64,000 nucleotides of DNA from Ipomoea triloba (GCF_003576645.1 NC_044930.1:11756006-11820005), one strand, 5' to 3'. Shown: positions 12,175 to 24,889, counted from the stretch's first letter. Notes: generated by a model from the letters alone, not told the origin. A program made the numbers and translations.

Positions 12175-12443
12175 ATATATATATATATAATCCTAATCAT
12201 ATGAGGACCACTATTCATGTGAGAACTTGTGGACAAATCTAAACCATTGATCTGCAAGATCTGATGGATGAGAAATCAAGTAAAAAATGAGCGGGATTAT
12301 TTTTATAAATATTACAAATTTTTAAAATGAGCGAGGTCATTTTTCATAAATATTATAAAATTTTGTTTATTTTTAACTGCTAGATATACTAGATCAATGG
12401 TTTGGATTTGTCCACAGGTTCTTACCTGTGGCAAGGTTCTCAC
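12175..12443. mobile_element. (TA)n-flanked MITE, family F
   Basis: (TA)n at 12175-12189 is followed by about 250 bp whose ends are inverted: GTGAGAACTTGTGGACAAAT on the left pairs with ATTTGTCCACAGGTTCTTAC on the right, together with CCATTGATCT/AGATCAATGG. The next (TA)n follows at 12444-12461. The interior has two copies of an 'AAAATGAGCGnGnTTATTTTT' unit. Non-coding. Confidence 0.7.
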
Positions 12444-12463
12444 ATATATATATATATATATGC

Positions 12464-12813
12464 TCAAGTGTGGACGCATCTTAACGTGTGAACAGTGCGG
12501 ACACACCACTCAATGTTATAAAATACACCACTCAATGTTAGAAAACGCACCACATGAAAATACACAAAAACACCAAAAAAATACACCACACACCCAAAAT
12601 AATGCACCATAACTTCCCTGCCCCTAATTGTGCATTTTTAAACACCGTGTGGTGTATATTTCCATACTTAGTGGTGTGTCTTTTGGTGATGTGTACCTAA
12701 CGGTGCATATTTGTGTGGTGCATTTTCTAACACTGAGTGGTGTATATCTGTATACATAGTGGTGAGGCGGCACTATTCACACGTTAAAGACGCGTCCACA
12801 CTTGAACTCTACC
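12464..12813. mobile_element. (TA)n-flanked MITE, family A, complete copy
   Basis: TIRs of about 40 bp: TCAAGTGTGGACGCATCTTA at the left pairs with the complement of GACGCGTCCACACTTGA at the right. (TA)n tracts abut both ends (12444-12461 and 12814-12828). Inside, CACCACTCAATGTTAGAAAA units face inverted TTTTCTAACACTGAGTGGTG units, so the whole element can fold back. About 350 bp, non-coding. Confidence 0.75.
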
Positions 12814-12892
12814 ATATATATATATATTGAAACTTTAATTTCAAATTTTTAATATTTATTAAAAAACTTACTTGAAATTTACGGTCAAATGT

Positions 12893-13612
12893 GTTAATTT
12901 GGCGTTCTTAGGTAAGATTCGATCTAGTGAAGATAATTGCTAAGTTCGACGGAATCTACCTAACACGTTTCTGAACTAGTGCAACTAGTAGTTCAGTCAA
13001 GCAAACTCATAATCAGGAGCATATACATAAAGCAGTAAAAACGCAAGCAAATTGGTAACCTAGTTCGGAAACTCAGTTCCTACATCTGGGGGCTTCACTC
13101 TCTCTGGTTTCCCAACTCTTCATTGAAATGGCGATAAGAAATGTACCCACAAATACAATTGTGTTCAAATGTAAACTTTGTCAAGATCTCTTTTTAGCTT
13201 AATCAGAATATACTCTGTAAATGAAAACTTCGTAATGCTCAACAACCCGTCAAGATAAGAGTTGGCTCTTATTTAAACCAGTTAAAATCTTGAAGAGGTT
13301 GTAACTGAATAATCGTACTGTCTCTGAACTTCTTAGTTGGACTAGTTCAGATATTTGTTCAGAGGGCGGATTTCATGATCTTCAATGTCTTCATAATTCC
13401 TGAACCAGCTGCTGCACTAGTATAGAGTCTATTCAAATACAGTATAAACCTATTATTTTGAACTCTCTCTTGAACTATAAGTACAGTAGAACAATTGACA
13501 TGAAACTTTAGTACAACTAGGGAGATTTTCCAGAAACAGCTTTTCTTCCTTTTAAGTTTTATTAACATTACTTTTTTTTTTTTTTTGCTCTTATTTCCAA
13601 ACCTCAACAATT
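12893..13612 (-). mobile_element. Possible solo LTR (copia-type)
   Basis: Read on the - strand, the segment begins TGTTGAGGTTTGG at 13612, contains a TATA-like TTTAAATA (near 13270) and ends near a CA at about 12893. The phrase 'GGTAACCTAGTTCGGAAACT' resembles plant copia LTR sequence. No internal domain, PBS or clear 5-bp duplication was found, so the call is tentative. Confidence 0.35.
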
Positions 13613-14305
13613 GATCTACCTAGATGGCCTAGATGGATTACATCCATCCTCACTTTTTATACGATTAAGACACTTTAGATATTGATAAGGAGTCTGATTT
13701 CTTCATACTTATCAATGCAAGTAATTATAATGTGAACGCTTAAGTTGCATTGGCGTGATACTAATAAGTTGAAATATATGACATGCACAACACTAGATAA
13801 TGCGTTAATAGTTATTAGCGTATATAATTAAATTAATTAGCTCTTTGTTAAAATAGTGACATTTTATCTAGAATCTTTAGAAAAAAAAAGTACATGTAAT
13901 GAGATTATAATTTGCATGATAAGAGGATGCAAATCATGCAATAGCATAGAGGATAGCATAAGGGACAGTGAAACACCGACTACTATACACGAACACATTC
14001 ACATGGATGAGTATTAGCATATATCAATAATTAATGACATATACATTCACACAGGGGACGTATGGAAAGGAGATTAATATAAGCCAAGGCGATGGATGGG
14101 AGCATTATATTATGCGAGCACTAAGCATGTTCCATAATTGAGCCCCCCAACTTTTTGTCAAACACCTCACGTGCCTTTTCGCTCTTTCTCACTCACTCTG
14201 TACGTGACAAAAAGAAATTCTAAACTCAAACAACACTACCACATGCCCCCATCACATCCACACTCTTCACCATGCATGCATGCCCTACATTTTCAGTCAT
14301 TCTCA
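13613..14305. other. Intergenic DNA
   Basis: I see no gene or clear repeat. The pyrimidine-rich text at 14130-14300 has open frames only because of the triplet microsatellite that follows. Confidence 0.4.

Positions 14306-14369
<64 letters not shown>
14306..14369. repeat. (ATT)n microsatellite
   Basis: About 20 uninterrupted ATT/TTA triplets. The apparent poly-Tyr or poly-Leu reading frames across it are artefacts. Confidence 0.9.
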
Positions 14370-14448
14370 TACTTTACGGTTTATATTACAAACCCAAATC
14401 CATCATTTCTTCTCTAGTCTTTACTTTCTTTTACTTTTGTTTGACCTA

Positions 14449-14504
<56 letters not shown>
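14449..14504. repeat. (TA)n microsatellite bordering module B2
   Basis: About 27 TA units end exactly where module B2 begins. Confidence 0.9.
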
Positions 14505-14509
<5 letters not shown>

Positions 14510-15165
14510 AATTGATCTAGTAAAGATCAACAACCTAGAATGAAGGAAAAAATGCAGTGGCATTTTGATAATTTTCTGTATTTTTGTATTTTGTTAAACA
14601 GTGTGCACTTGATGGAAAAAATAACAATGTGCACTTGAAGAGACAACAATGTGTAGTTGAAAGGATAACAATGTGCAATTGAAGGCACGAAAATGTGCAA
14701 TTGAATGCACAATATTTAGTAGGTTCTATAACATTTTGTACCATATTTCATTCCCAAAACAGTATAATAAATATGTTTTATGTAGTTTGTTTCATTCGCC
14801 AAAAATATGCACGGGAAGGCTCAAAATTATGCACTAGAAGGTACAAAATTGTGCACTGAAAGGCATAACAATATACAATTGAATTTTATTTTCACATTTT
14901 ATTCAAATCATTAAAGGGACAACAATATGCACTCGAAGACACAACAATGTGTAGTCAAAGGTCATAATAATGTGCACTCGAAAGTAAAATATTACAATGG
15001 GATTCTTTGCGAAAAAATAGAAATTGATTGTCCCAAATAATATGATCAATCTGTTGATTTAGCTTCCGATTAACTCGAAGACAAAGAAGTGTAGAATTTA
15101 TTTTTTTTACCTGTGAGTTCATTCCCAAGAATGTGCACAGGAGGATTAGGTCTCATATGAACCGG

Positions 15166-15239
<74 letters not shown>

Positions 15240-15480
15240 TGAGTGTGCACTCAAAGGCACAAGAATGTATGTGCATTTGAAGACTAAAAATGTGCACTAG
15301 AAGGTCTAAAATTGTGCATTCGAAGGCCAAAAAGGTGCACTCGAAAGCCCAAAATTGTGCACTCAAAAACAAAACATAATGCACCAAAGACAAAAAGTAT
15401 GCACTTACTTACACAAACTTATAAAAATGTCACCGCATTTTTTTAAAAAAAATTCCTTCATTCTGGATTGTATCAATGGC
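14505..15480. repeat. (TA)n-bounded module filled with GTGCACTTGAAGG arrays (B2)
   Basis: The head AGAATGAAGGAAAAAATGCAG then TGGCATTTTGATAATTTT (14537-14575) is mirrored near the tail (AAAATGTCACCGCATTTTTT.., TTCCTTCATTCTGG, 15425-15465). The interior is a degenerate array of 'GTGCAnTnGAAGGnACAAnAAT' units, first 14598-14990 and then 15236-15400. A long (TA)n at 15167-15233 interrupts it. No coding potential. This may be two elements joined at the TA tract. Confidence 0.65.
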
Positions 15481-15864
15481 TAAGATTTAACCTTATTTTT
15501 TACTTGAGCACTTTGTATTTGATCTCTTGTGTGTTTGTACGAAATTTTACAATAATTATAAATTATTCCGTATTTTAATTATTCTCATACGGAAGAGTAA
15601 CTTGGTGTCACTAGACCACAAGATTATTGACAATTTGTTTGAATTATTAGTCATTAAATTTTTAAACCAACCAACCAACTCAATTCAAAATGTCTAAAAA
15701 GTAAAAGTATTTTGAATATTTTAAACTATTTTTTATTTGATCCAAAAATGTGAAATTTGCCAAATTGATAATATACGAGTATATATATATATATATATAT
15801 AAAGACTTAAGTTTTTAATTTTTTAAATTAAAAATTATCCTAATTAAAAATTTTAACTAAAAAT
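15481..15864. other. Intergenic DNA with short (TA)n
   Basis: AT-rich; a TA tract lies at 15779-15800. Nothing else is identified. Confidence 0.4.
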
Positions 15865-15999
15865 TAATTGGGGACGGGGAATCCCCGTCCCCGCCTAATT
15901 CCCCGCGGGGACCGGGATGGGGACTATTTTCAATTCCCCGTCGGGGACGGAGACGGGGAGTACACTCCCCGCCCCCGCCCCACCCCGTTGCCATCCCTA
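15865..15999. repeat. GC-rich palindromic GGGGACGGGGA repeat
   Basis: A compact island of GGGGACGGGGAATCCCCGTC-like words and their complements, ending GTTGCCATCCCTA. It stands out sharply from the AT-rich surroundings. Similar 'GGGATGGCAACGGGG' repeats are common in plant genomes, usually as part of mobile elements. The boundaries are approximate. Confidence 0.55.
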
Positions 16000-17611
16000 C
16001 CTATATACGACTGAAAGTGAAAATTTCACTACGATCCAAAGACTCAAAAAAAAAATGTTTTACAACTTTAATAGCATACAACTTTTTTTTTCCTCATAAC
16101 ACATTACAACTTTTCAAAAACGAAATGCTTGAGATATTTTTTGATGGTACAAATTTGAACTTAACATGTTTTAATTGATTTTTTCTTTTTAATTTGACAC
16201 TACAGTATTAAGTAAGATACACATAAATACATTTACTTCCCGCCGCAATGGATCAGAGGAGCATTAAATTTTCTGTATTGTTATGAAAATTTCAGGCTAT
16301 GTTTGGTTGGGGAGTAGATGGAATGCATTTATTTCCTGCAAAACTAGAAATGGAATTTCTTTTTTTAGTACTCAAAAATAAAGAAATTGTTGTATGATTA
16401 TTGCCTTTAGCTCATAGCATTTGTAATGGAAACATATAAAGAAAAGAAAGAAGAGAATAGTAGTATAGTTTTTCATTTCAATCTTATCATCAACCTTACG
16501 AATGGGAAGGGGGTACAACATCTATATAATATACTAATAATAATGACAATAATAATGCTAACAATTACAACCGTTACAAACTCTACTTCTAATATCCATG
16601 CATTAATATTATTTAGAGTTAATTACATTTTTGGTCCTAGATTTATAAGTGATATTTCACTTTTGATCTTTTTTTATTAGAACATTCACATTTGGTCCTA
16701 GTATTATTATTATTATTATATTATACATTTTATATCTTTTGATTTTTAATTTTTTTTATTTAAGTTGATAATAATATAATTTCTTCTATATGTATCGCAC
16801 GGGTTTGCTTTAATTGTTATCTTATGTTTTGTTACTTGAAAAATTTACAACAAACCACTCTAATCACAAGTCATCTGAATAGTTTTCTAGATGAATCATG
16901 CTAAACTCCCATATATTTTTTACTGTCCGCATTTTCTTTAGTGTCTAACTTGTAAATGTCAAATCATTTTTTTAACTAATGAAAATGCATTGACTATTCA
17001 TTATTTTTTATTTAGTGGACCAGTATTTAACTTACTAATGTAAAAAGTGGAAAATAAACATTGTTCTGGAGAAAATTAAATTCTCTTAGTCCCAATAACA
17101 TTGATCTAAGTAAATGAGAAACATCAGCTAAGATTTGATTCCAGCGACATGAGGTTCAATTTCTACGTACAATGATATTATAGATTTGAGTTTGTATTAG
17201 ATTTTTTGTACGCAGAAGTAAGTCGAGAAATTTACGTTTTTAAAATAAAATAAAATAAAATCTCCTAAACACTGTTATCAAACAAAACGTGTCTAGTTTG
17301 GATTTGTGTGTGAGTTTCCGTCCGTCAATCTAGCGCAGCAATGTTTATTCACTTTTCTCGGTTATCGGAAACCTGAAAAGGGTTCAGTTTCAGTATATAT
17401 CCTCTGCATTCTGCAACGTGAGCAGATTAGTATGTTGCATAGTATGGTATCTTTATACTCATTCATTACTATGCTCCTAATTATTAATTCATTGCGAAAC
17501 TCTATATTATCAAACATTAAAAATAATACCAATTATTACCCATTGTTTTATACATGTTGTCATTGCCAACAAGCCATCTGTCAATAAATCTTTACCATCT
17601 AAAGAATTAAT
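16000..17611. other. Intergenic DNA
   Basis: No supported gene. Words such as 'TTACATTTTTGGTCCTAG' at 16625-16700 look like remnants of a MULE-type TIR. The open frames here are short and unlike any family I know. Confidence 0.4.
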
Positions 17612-18133
17612 ATCACTTTTGGTCCCACAACTTTTGAGTTTTATTAATTCTGGTGCACAACTTTAAATTTTTTCAATTTTGGTGTCTGGTTCTTCTGACT
17701 AAATTGATGGTGAAATGTTATTGGATTTTATATTTTTAAAGGTAAAATCGTCATCTCAAGGAAGTATCTTCAATATCTAAACAAAATCACTATAAAATCA
17801 TATTTATAGATGTTTGATCGATGCAAATAATAGAGAAGACATGCGGAAAGTATACAGAGATCTATGAAATTTATAGCATCGACAATGGACAAACATTTCT
17901 TTTTTTTTTTCTTTTCTTAATATGATTTTTCTTTTGTTTAGATATTGAAGATCTTTCTTTGGAATAGTGATTTTGTCCTTAAAATATAAAATTCGGCAAA
18001 AATTCGCCGTCAATTTGACCAGAAGGATCAAAACTGGTAAAAATAACAAAGTTAGGCACCAAAATTGAAAAAATTTAAAGTTGTGCACCAAAAGTGATAA
18101 GACCTCAAAAGTCGTGGGACCAAAAGTGGTTTA
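17612..18133. mobile_element. Long-TIR MITE (Mutator-like)
   Basis: The left end TCACTTTTGGTCCCACAACT pairs with the right end complementary to TCGTGGGACCAAAAGTG, and the symmetry continues through GTGCACAACTTTAAATTTTTTC and beyond for most of the 520 bp. The motif resembles MULE-type TIRs. I could not find a perfect 9-bp duplication, so the ends may be a few bases off. Confidence 0.55.
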
Positions 18134-18163
18134 TAATTCTTGATCTAAATTATGTAACTACAA

Positions 18164-18169
<6 letters not shown>

Positions 18170-18250
<81 letters not shown>

Positions 18251-18690
18251 NNNNNNNNNNNNNNNNNNNNNNNNNNNNNNNNNNNNNNNNNNNNNNNNNN
18301 NNNNNNNNNNNNNNNNNNNNNNNNNNNNNNNNNNNNNNNNNNNNNNNNNNNNNNNNNNNNNNNNNNNNNNNNNNNNNNNNNNNNNNNNNNNNNNNNNNNN
18401 NNNNNNNNNNNNNNNNNNNNNNNNNNNNNNNNNNNNNNNNNNNNNNNNNNNNNNNNNNNNNNNNNNNNNNNNNNNNNNNNNNNNNNNNNNNNNNNNNNNN
18501 NNNNNNNNNNNNNNNNNNNNNNNNNNNNNNNNNNNNNNNNNNNNNNNNNNNNNNNNNNNNNNNNNNNNNNNNNNNNNNNNNNNNNNNNNNNNNNNNNNNN
18601 NNNNNNNNNNNNNNNNNNNNNNNNNNNNNNNNNNNNNNNNNNNNNNNNNNNNNNNNNNNNNNNNNNNNNNNNNNNNNNNNNNNNNNNNNN

Positions 18691-18772
<82 letters not shown>
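18170..18772. other. (TA)n tract interrupted by a 440-base assembly gap
   Basis: TA repeats run from 18170 to 18250 and from 18691 to 18772, with N from 18251 to 18690. The gap probably reflects failure to assemble through a long TA array. The content is unknown. Confidence 0.85.
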
Positions 18773-18775
<3 letters not shown>

Positions 18776-18902
18776 CATACATTTCACATATTATATACTT
18801 TTAGTAGGTATATAATATTTTAACTGCATGTATACAATCTAAATCAAGGTTTTACAATATGCATGTGAATCTTGGTTCAAGATATAATTTGCAACAAACT
18901 AA

Positions 18903-19383
18903 GGGTGTGTTCGGTTCATTAGTTTAGACACTAGGAATGTGAATCAAAATCGTAGCTATTTTTAGTTGACAATTTTAAAACACAACTATGTAACCTGTTT
19001 AATTAAAAATCACATTATTTACCAAAAAATTAAAAATCACATTCCCTAATTAAAAATGAGTATTACATCTTATCCCTCCTCATCTTTCATCTCCCGATAT
19101 GTTGTCTCCTCACTATATCCATCAGATTTTTGTTTTGATTTTTTGTTCATATTGGTGCTTTGGGTGACTTTATATCAAGTTTAATTACTTTGATTTTTTT
19201 TTTGTATTTTTAAAATCCTTTATTCAAATTATACGGCCATACATCCAAACATCAATATTGATAATCATTTCAATTCCACCATACTGCCAAACATGTAAAA
19301 TACTTTGACCAAAACCCATTACAGTTACCAAGTATTTGATTCTCATTCTAGTTCTAATTCTCATGTGCGAACAAAATATACCC
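18903..19383. mobile_element. Tourist-like (PIF/Harbinger) MITE
   Basis: The ends are GGGTGTGTTCGGTTCA and a diverged complement ending ATACCC. TAA occurs immediately outside both ends (18900-18902 and 19384-19386). The interior matches the copy at 23926-24429 in words such as 'TTTTGTTCATATTGGTGCT', 'CATGTAAAATACTTTGACC' and 'CCAAAACCCATTA'. 481 bp, non-coding. Confidence 0.7.
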
Positions 19384-19564
19384 TAAATGTGTATGAGATT
19401 ACTTACAAATCGAAGCACACAACCATATAAATAAACTATATACAAATATTATTATTACGGTTAGTAGTTTCTTTTTTTTTTTTTTAAGATTTTGTAATTA
19501 AACAAATTTATAATTTAGAGACCATGTTGTTATTATTGGATCTCAATGCTGCACTATATATCTT

Positions 19565-19745
19565 ACAAGTTAAGCACGCTTAACCACAGAGTTTTTTGAC
19601 TATCTGGTGTCATATCTTAGTTAAAACTAACTGGTGATAAGTAGGTGGACATTAATCATTTAACCATATCACTCCATGGTAAGCCACTGCGTCAGATCTC
19701 GTATCGAGCATGGGCTGAACTCGACTAACCTGACTGACGCCCAAC
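19565..19745. repeat. Dispersed repeat, copy 2 (possible SINE)
   Basis: Second copy of the repeat at 11028. On the - strand it contains AACTCTGTGGTTAAGCGTGCTT, which resembles the internal region of plant 5S rRNA around GTTAAGCGTGCTT (shown here in pieces). The copy ends at a (TTA)n tract, as SINEs often do. Confidence 0.45.
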
Positions 19746-19755
19746 AATTATTATA

Positions 19756-19797
<42 letters not shown>
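19746..19797. repeat. (ATT)n microsatellite
   Basis: ATT triplets follow directly on the dispersed repeat and are succeeded by a short A run. Confidence 0.85.
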
Positions 19798-19859
19798 TAA
19801 AAAAAAAAAGGTCCAACCAATACTGGATGTGATAAACTTTTTATTCGTAGTCAAAACAC

Positions 19860-20695
19860 ATATATATTAAAAGTAAAACTAATAAAATACATTTCAATAA
19901 ACTTGAGAAATTGTTTGAAAAGATCAAAATGTTACAAACTGATTTATTTAAACATAATACATCATTCATAATAAAATTATATAACAAAAATAAACTAATT
20001 CTAAATATAACCGATCGAGAACTACAACAAAAATAAACTAATTCTAAATATAACCGATCGAGAACTACACTAGTTATAATGAAAAAGCTTTATAAATAAA
20101 ATAGTAATTTTACTTTTATTATTTACAAAAAATGTCACAAGCATTTTTTTTTTTATAGTACTACAGATTTTGACATTATAGAATTTTATTTAATTTATTA
20201 GGATAGTTTACTTAAAAGTTGATATTGTAAAACTTTTCAATTTGAGAAATTTTTCAATGTTATACTATATGCTTTGTCATAGATACATATGAAGACTATA
20301 ATTTTAAAATTTTCATAATATATTCATGATAATGGAACAAGTCCCACACGCGCACACACATATATTGACCATAAATAAGTTATCGGATAATATTTGAAAC
20401 GTAATCAGAGACAATTGTATTGCTATGATTTGTGTACAAGAAACAAAGCGTGTCCCCTCTCTTGCTAAACAGGATCAACTATTATACTATAAACCTGTAA
20501 CGATTATAATAATGATAGTAATGGCTTCCTAATAAGTGACGTTGCCATCCACAACTTCTATTTTTTATGAGACGATGCTCTTAATGTGTGGGATCTTGTA
20601 ACCGTTCAACATGTTCTCTGCTCTTGACCGTTGTTTGACTATTTTGATGAGTTAGACGCATCGGGTCAGATCAATTACCTTGTCCAATTATCTCG

Positions 20696-20696
<1 letters not shown>
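19860..20696. other. Intergenic DNA with a ~42-bp tandem duplication
   Basis: A unit containing AACTAATTCTAAATATAACC and GATCGAGAACTACA occurs twice back to back at about 19989-20070. Nothing coding is seen. Confidence 0.5.

Positions 20697-20728
<32 letters not shown>
20697..20728. repeat. (TA)n microsatellite
   Basis: About 15 TA units. Unlike the other TA tracts, no flanking module could be recognised. Confidence 0.8.
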
Positions 20729-20732
<4 letters not shown>

Positions 20733-21804
20733 GGAGTGCTCAGTAATTTATTTATTAATTATTGTTGACATTTTTTTAGTATTACTATATATGTGGAATC
20801 AATCATTAATAATTAATTACCCCAACTGCAGAGCCTCGTCTTAGCTGCCCGCCTGACTTCATGTCAGAATCCAATGGAGAAGTTGGAATCTTGTGCTTCG
20901 CAGGTCTACGTATCCATCACTCATTCTTACATCTCACATCAATGCCCAGGAATATAAACATCGTTACATTTTATTTTATTTAAGTGTTTTTTTTTTTCTG
21001 TTTTTAAAAAAAAAATGTATTTAAAAAAAAAAAATCAAAATAGACCATTGAACTTATTATTTTTTATAATTGAGTTACTAAATTTAAAATATACTTCGTA
21101 TATAATTGAATAGTCAAAATATAGCTTATTTGACGGTTTCAAATGCTATTTGAGATAGAAATATTTCACAATAACTAGCACAATAGAGGAAAGTAAAAAC
21201 TCTTAGTATATACTATGTAAATAATGTGACTAGATTCTATTAGGAGAGACCAAGAAAATGTCTCAATTGTATGTATTTTAATTGTTTGTGACATTGTGAA
21301 ACTATCCTCATAATAGCTATAAGGATACATTGATTTGTCTCGATTTTGAATGACCAAACATTAAATGAAAGTAAAGATTGGTTTAAATTTGAAACGTTTC
21401 ATAAATATTGGTTTGAATTTGAAATATTTGAGCATGCAGCACAATAAGTGAATGTATTAATTAGATTAGAAGGTGGCATGAGATGCCCGCAGGTGCAATG
21501 AAGGGAAGGGTGGGGTGGCACAGCACAGGATCGGAAGACAAAGGTGTTTTTGGGCAATGTGCATGCAGGCTGATAAGTAGTGTGGTCCATTTGCATTTTG
21601 ACACTTTCCCAATTTCCAATCTCCCATCACCTACTCTTCTCCCTATGTCAATCCTTCTTTTTAGTGTCTAATTCTTTTCATGCTACATTGCACATCTTAG
21701 CTTCTATTGCACTGCTACTATTCCTCCATATTATATGGGTTAGTTATGCTAACTATTTTGTACTAATTGAGCACTCTAGAAAATGCATAGGGAGAACTCT
21801 AAGT
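20729..21804. other. Intergenic DNA with two richer patches
   Basis: Most is AT-rich. Patches at 20820-20945 and 21478-21625 have a more balanced composition than their surroundings and are not obviously repetitive within the window. I found no coding frame or known RNA in either. Confidence 0.4.
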
Positions 21805-22440
21805 TAGCGATTGATTCACGGAATGTTAGATTACCTTAACGGGTGTGGAATGGTAGATTATCTTAGATTACTGGGAATGTTAGATTATTAGGAATGTTAG
21901 ATTCTTGTGTTTGGTAAAAACTGAGGCAGGTAATATAAACCTGTTTGGTTGATGAGTTCTTTTTTATGTTATAATGATTATTTTACCTTAATACCCTCAA
22001 ATTACAAATCACCTTGCAAACATAGAAATATGCCAAGCTGCTACAATATAATGTTTTTTGTTTTCTAAATTTATGTTTTCTCTTGTCTAGTCCTCTTTCA
22101 TAAAAATAAAAATAAATAAATTAAGGTTCACAATAGCAGCTAAATAGCATTTTGACAATAAGTGTAAGTTTCAGAACAAAGAACTCATATAGTCTCATGT
22201 TTCATATACATATATTGCTACCAATACTAAACCAAAAATATATTACCTTAGGAAAGGAATGGTAGATTTTGTAAAATGGCAAGGGAATGTTATATTACCT
22301 AAGAAACGGAAGGCATCACATTCCCTCAAAATTAAGGAAAAAGCTTATGTGGAGAGTAAATAACATTCCATGGAAAAATTGAATAACTTCAACCAAACAT
22401 ATAAATTTTGTATAACCAGCCAAATATAACATTTGGGGAG
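21805..22440. mobile_element. MITE related to the 8431-8939 element, copy 2
   Basis: Shares 'GGGAATGTTAGATTnTTGTGTTTGG', 'AAAACTGAGGCA' and 'TTTTTTATGTTATAATGATTATTTTA' words with copy 1. The left terminus is eroded (GATTGATTCACGGAATG), and the right end runs into a further MITE half at 22440. Confidence 0.5.
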
Positions 22441-22441
22441 C

Positions 22442-22640
22442 CTTTGCTTCAGGTCATATGAGATTACCTAGGTAATCTGAGTCTGGTAATGTTATATTAC
22501 CTTGGTTGGTTCAAGTTATGACTTATGAGATTACCTGTTATGTTATATTACCTCAAAGCTGATGTAGCGGTAATATTTCAAAGTAAAGTGATTACCCCGT
22601 TTTCTTAGGTAATCTTATATTACCTTGAATTATTTCAATT
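22442..22640. mobile_element. Left half of a split MITE (right half at 23740-23922)
   Basis: Rich in 'GGTAATnTnATATTACCT' words with a soft palindromic character. The matching right half after the gap ends AACCAAACGCCCCC. The material in between (microsatellites, family A MITE and a gap) appears to have been inserted into it. Confidence 0.45.
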
Positions 22641-22659
22641 TTGCCCTTGTTAACTAATC

Positions 22660-22663
22660 ATTT

Positions 22664-22710
<47 letters not shown>

Positions 22711-22737
22711 TAATAATAATAATAATAATTAATAATA
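22660..22737. repeat. (TAA)n microsatellite
   Basis: About 25 ATA/TAA triplets with one CAA interruption. Confidence 0.85.
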
Positions 22738-22879
22738 ACATATATAAAATAAATATATGTTTATATAATCAAATATACATGTGCGTATATTTATATATTT
22801 ATTTTTTAATATTAAGTATCGATATACATTCGTACATATAAATAAATAAATACACACACTAAAGACACATATATAAATA

Positions 22880-22885
<6 letters not shown>

Positions 22886-22938
<53 letters not shown>
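22886..22938. repeat. (TA)n microsatellite
   Basis: Left-hand TA tract bordering the family A MITE at 22940. Confidence 0.85.
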
Positions 22939-23702
<764 letters not shown>

Positions 23703-23739
23703 AGGACATTATAGTAAATTGATACATATAACTTAAAAT

Positions 23740-23922
23740 ATAACCCTTAACCAAACAAAGTAATAGTATATTCCACAATTCAAACCAAACACATCAGGTA
23801 ATCTTACATTCCCAAAATCTCACATTACCTTCCTGGAGGTAATCCTATTACCTAGGGCAATCCAAGATTTTGTGAACCAGACGCCCCCTTGTTATCTTAG
23901 ATAACCCGAACCAAACGCCCCC
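23740..23922. mobile_element. Right half of a split MITE
   Basis: 'CAGGTAATCTTACATTCCC', 'GAGGTAATCCTATTACCT' and the terminal AACCAAACGCCCCC match the element family at 8431 and 22442. It abuts the TAA of the next Tourist element. Confidence 0.5.
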
Positions 23923-23925
23923 TAA

Positions 23926-24429
23926 GGGTGTGTTTGGTTCATGGGCTTAGCTATCAGGAATAGGAATCAAAGTCATTGTTATTGTTTGGTTGAAGGATTT
24001 CTGAAATACTACTATGGGATTTGATTACCCCTTAATTAGAAAACTCATTCCCTAATAAAATAAAGGTTTCATTCCATTATTCTTCCTCCTAATGGGTAAT
24101 TTGATATTCCATTATTCCTCCTAATTGGTAATTTGATTTTTAAGTTTGAATTAGTGCTGCCAAACACTTTGTGCTTAGATGGCATATATAAGGTCATGAG
24201 ATCAAACCTTAGTGGAGGCGATATTGATTTTTTGTGCTTCAACGAGTTAAAAAAAGTTTGGATTAGTGCTTTTAGATTTTTGTTTTTATTTTTTTTTTTG
24301 ATCATATTGGTGCTATGGATGTCTTACCAAACATGCAAAATACTTTTACCAAAACCCATTATCATTAGTTATTACCAAGCATTTGATTCTCATTCTCATT
24401 CCGATTCTATGTGCGAACCAAACACACCC
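23926..24429. mobile_element. Tourist-like (PIF/Harbinger) MITE
   Basis: The termini GGGTGTGTTTGGTTCA and GAACCAAACACACCC are inverted, with TAA directly outside each end (23923-23925 and 24430-24432). 504 bp. The apparent open frames inside are without similarity to any family. Confidence 0.75.
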
Positions 24430-24889
24430 TAAACCTCTAATGATAAAGTTTATAATGTATTTTAGGTGGGGATCAATTATAAATTTCATTTGGTGAAGAT
24501 TTATTAATTTTTATTGAACTTTATTTTCTAACGTTATATTCTTTAGCATTTGAGAAAGAAGTTATATACTTTTTTTTAGTTAATTATCAATTTGATTCGT
24601 TAACTTTTCACCGATCTAGTATTCGACTCAATATTGTGTAACTTGGTTTCTAGCTATGCGAACTCATACTCAATTTGGTCCTTATTTAACTCTCCTTTAC
24701 CTGTATGTGAAACTTGACATGACGTTTGGTTGGAATGAAGGAATTAGAGATGAAAAGAATCGTAATTCGGTGGAAAAAGAATAAGGTGATGAGAATAAAG
24801 TAGGAATTCAAATTAAATTGTTTGGTAGGGAGGAATAAATTTATTGTGAATGAGAAGGAAAGAAGTGGTATAAAGATTAAAATGTCCTT
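24430..24889. other. Intergenic DNA with a MITE-like start
   Basis: 'ATGACGTTTGGTTGGAATGAAGG' (near 24719, given here as a loose phrase) resembles the complement of the termini at 49450-49470 and 49590-49608. The far end was not located. Confidence 0.35.

Noticed and set aside
14138..14520. Open frames with poly-Tyr or poly-Leu
   Set aside because: They come from the (ATT)n and (TA)n microsatellites.
18094..18804. Long open frames of alternating Ile-Tyr through the gap, also at 22812-23778, 45032-45247 and 47100-47567
   Set aside because: They are translations of (TA)n repeats and N bases. No other coding signal is present.
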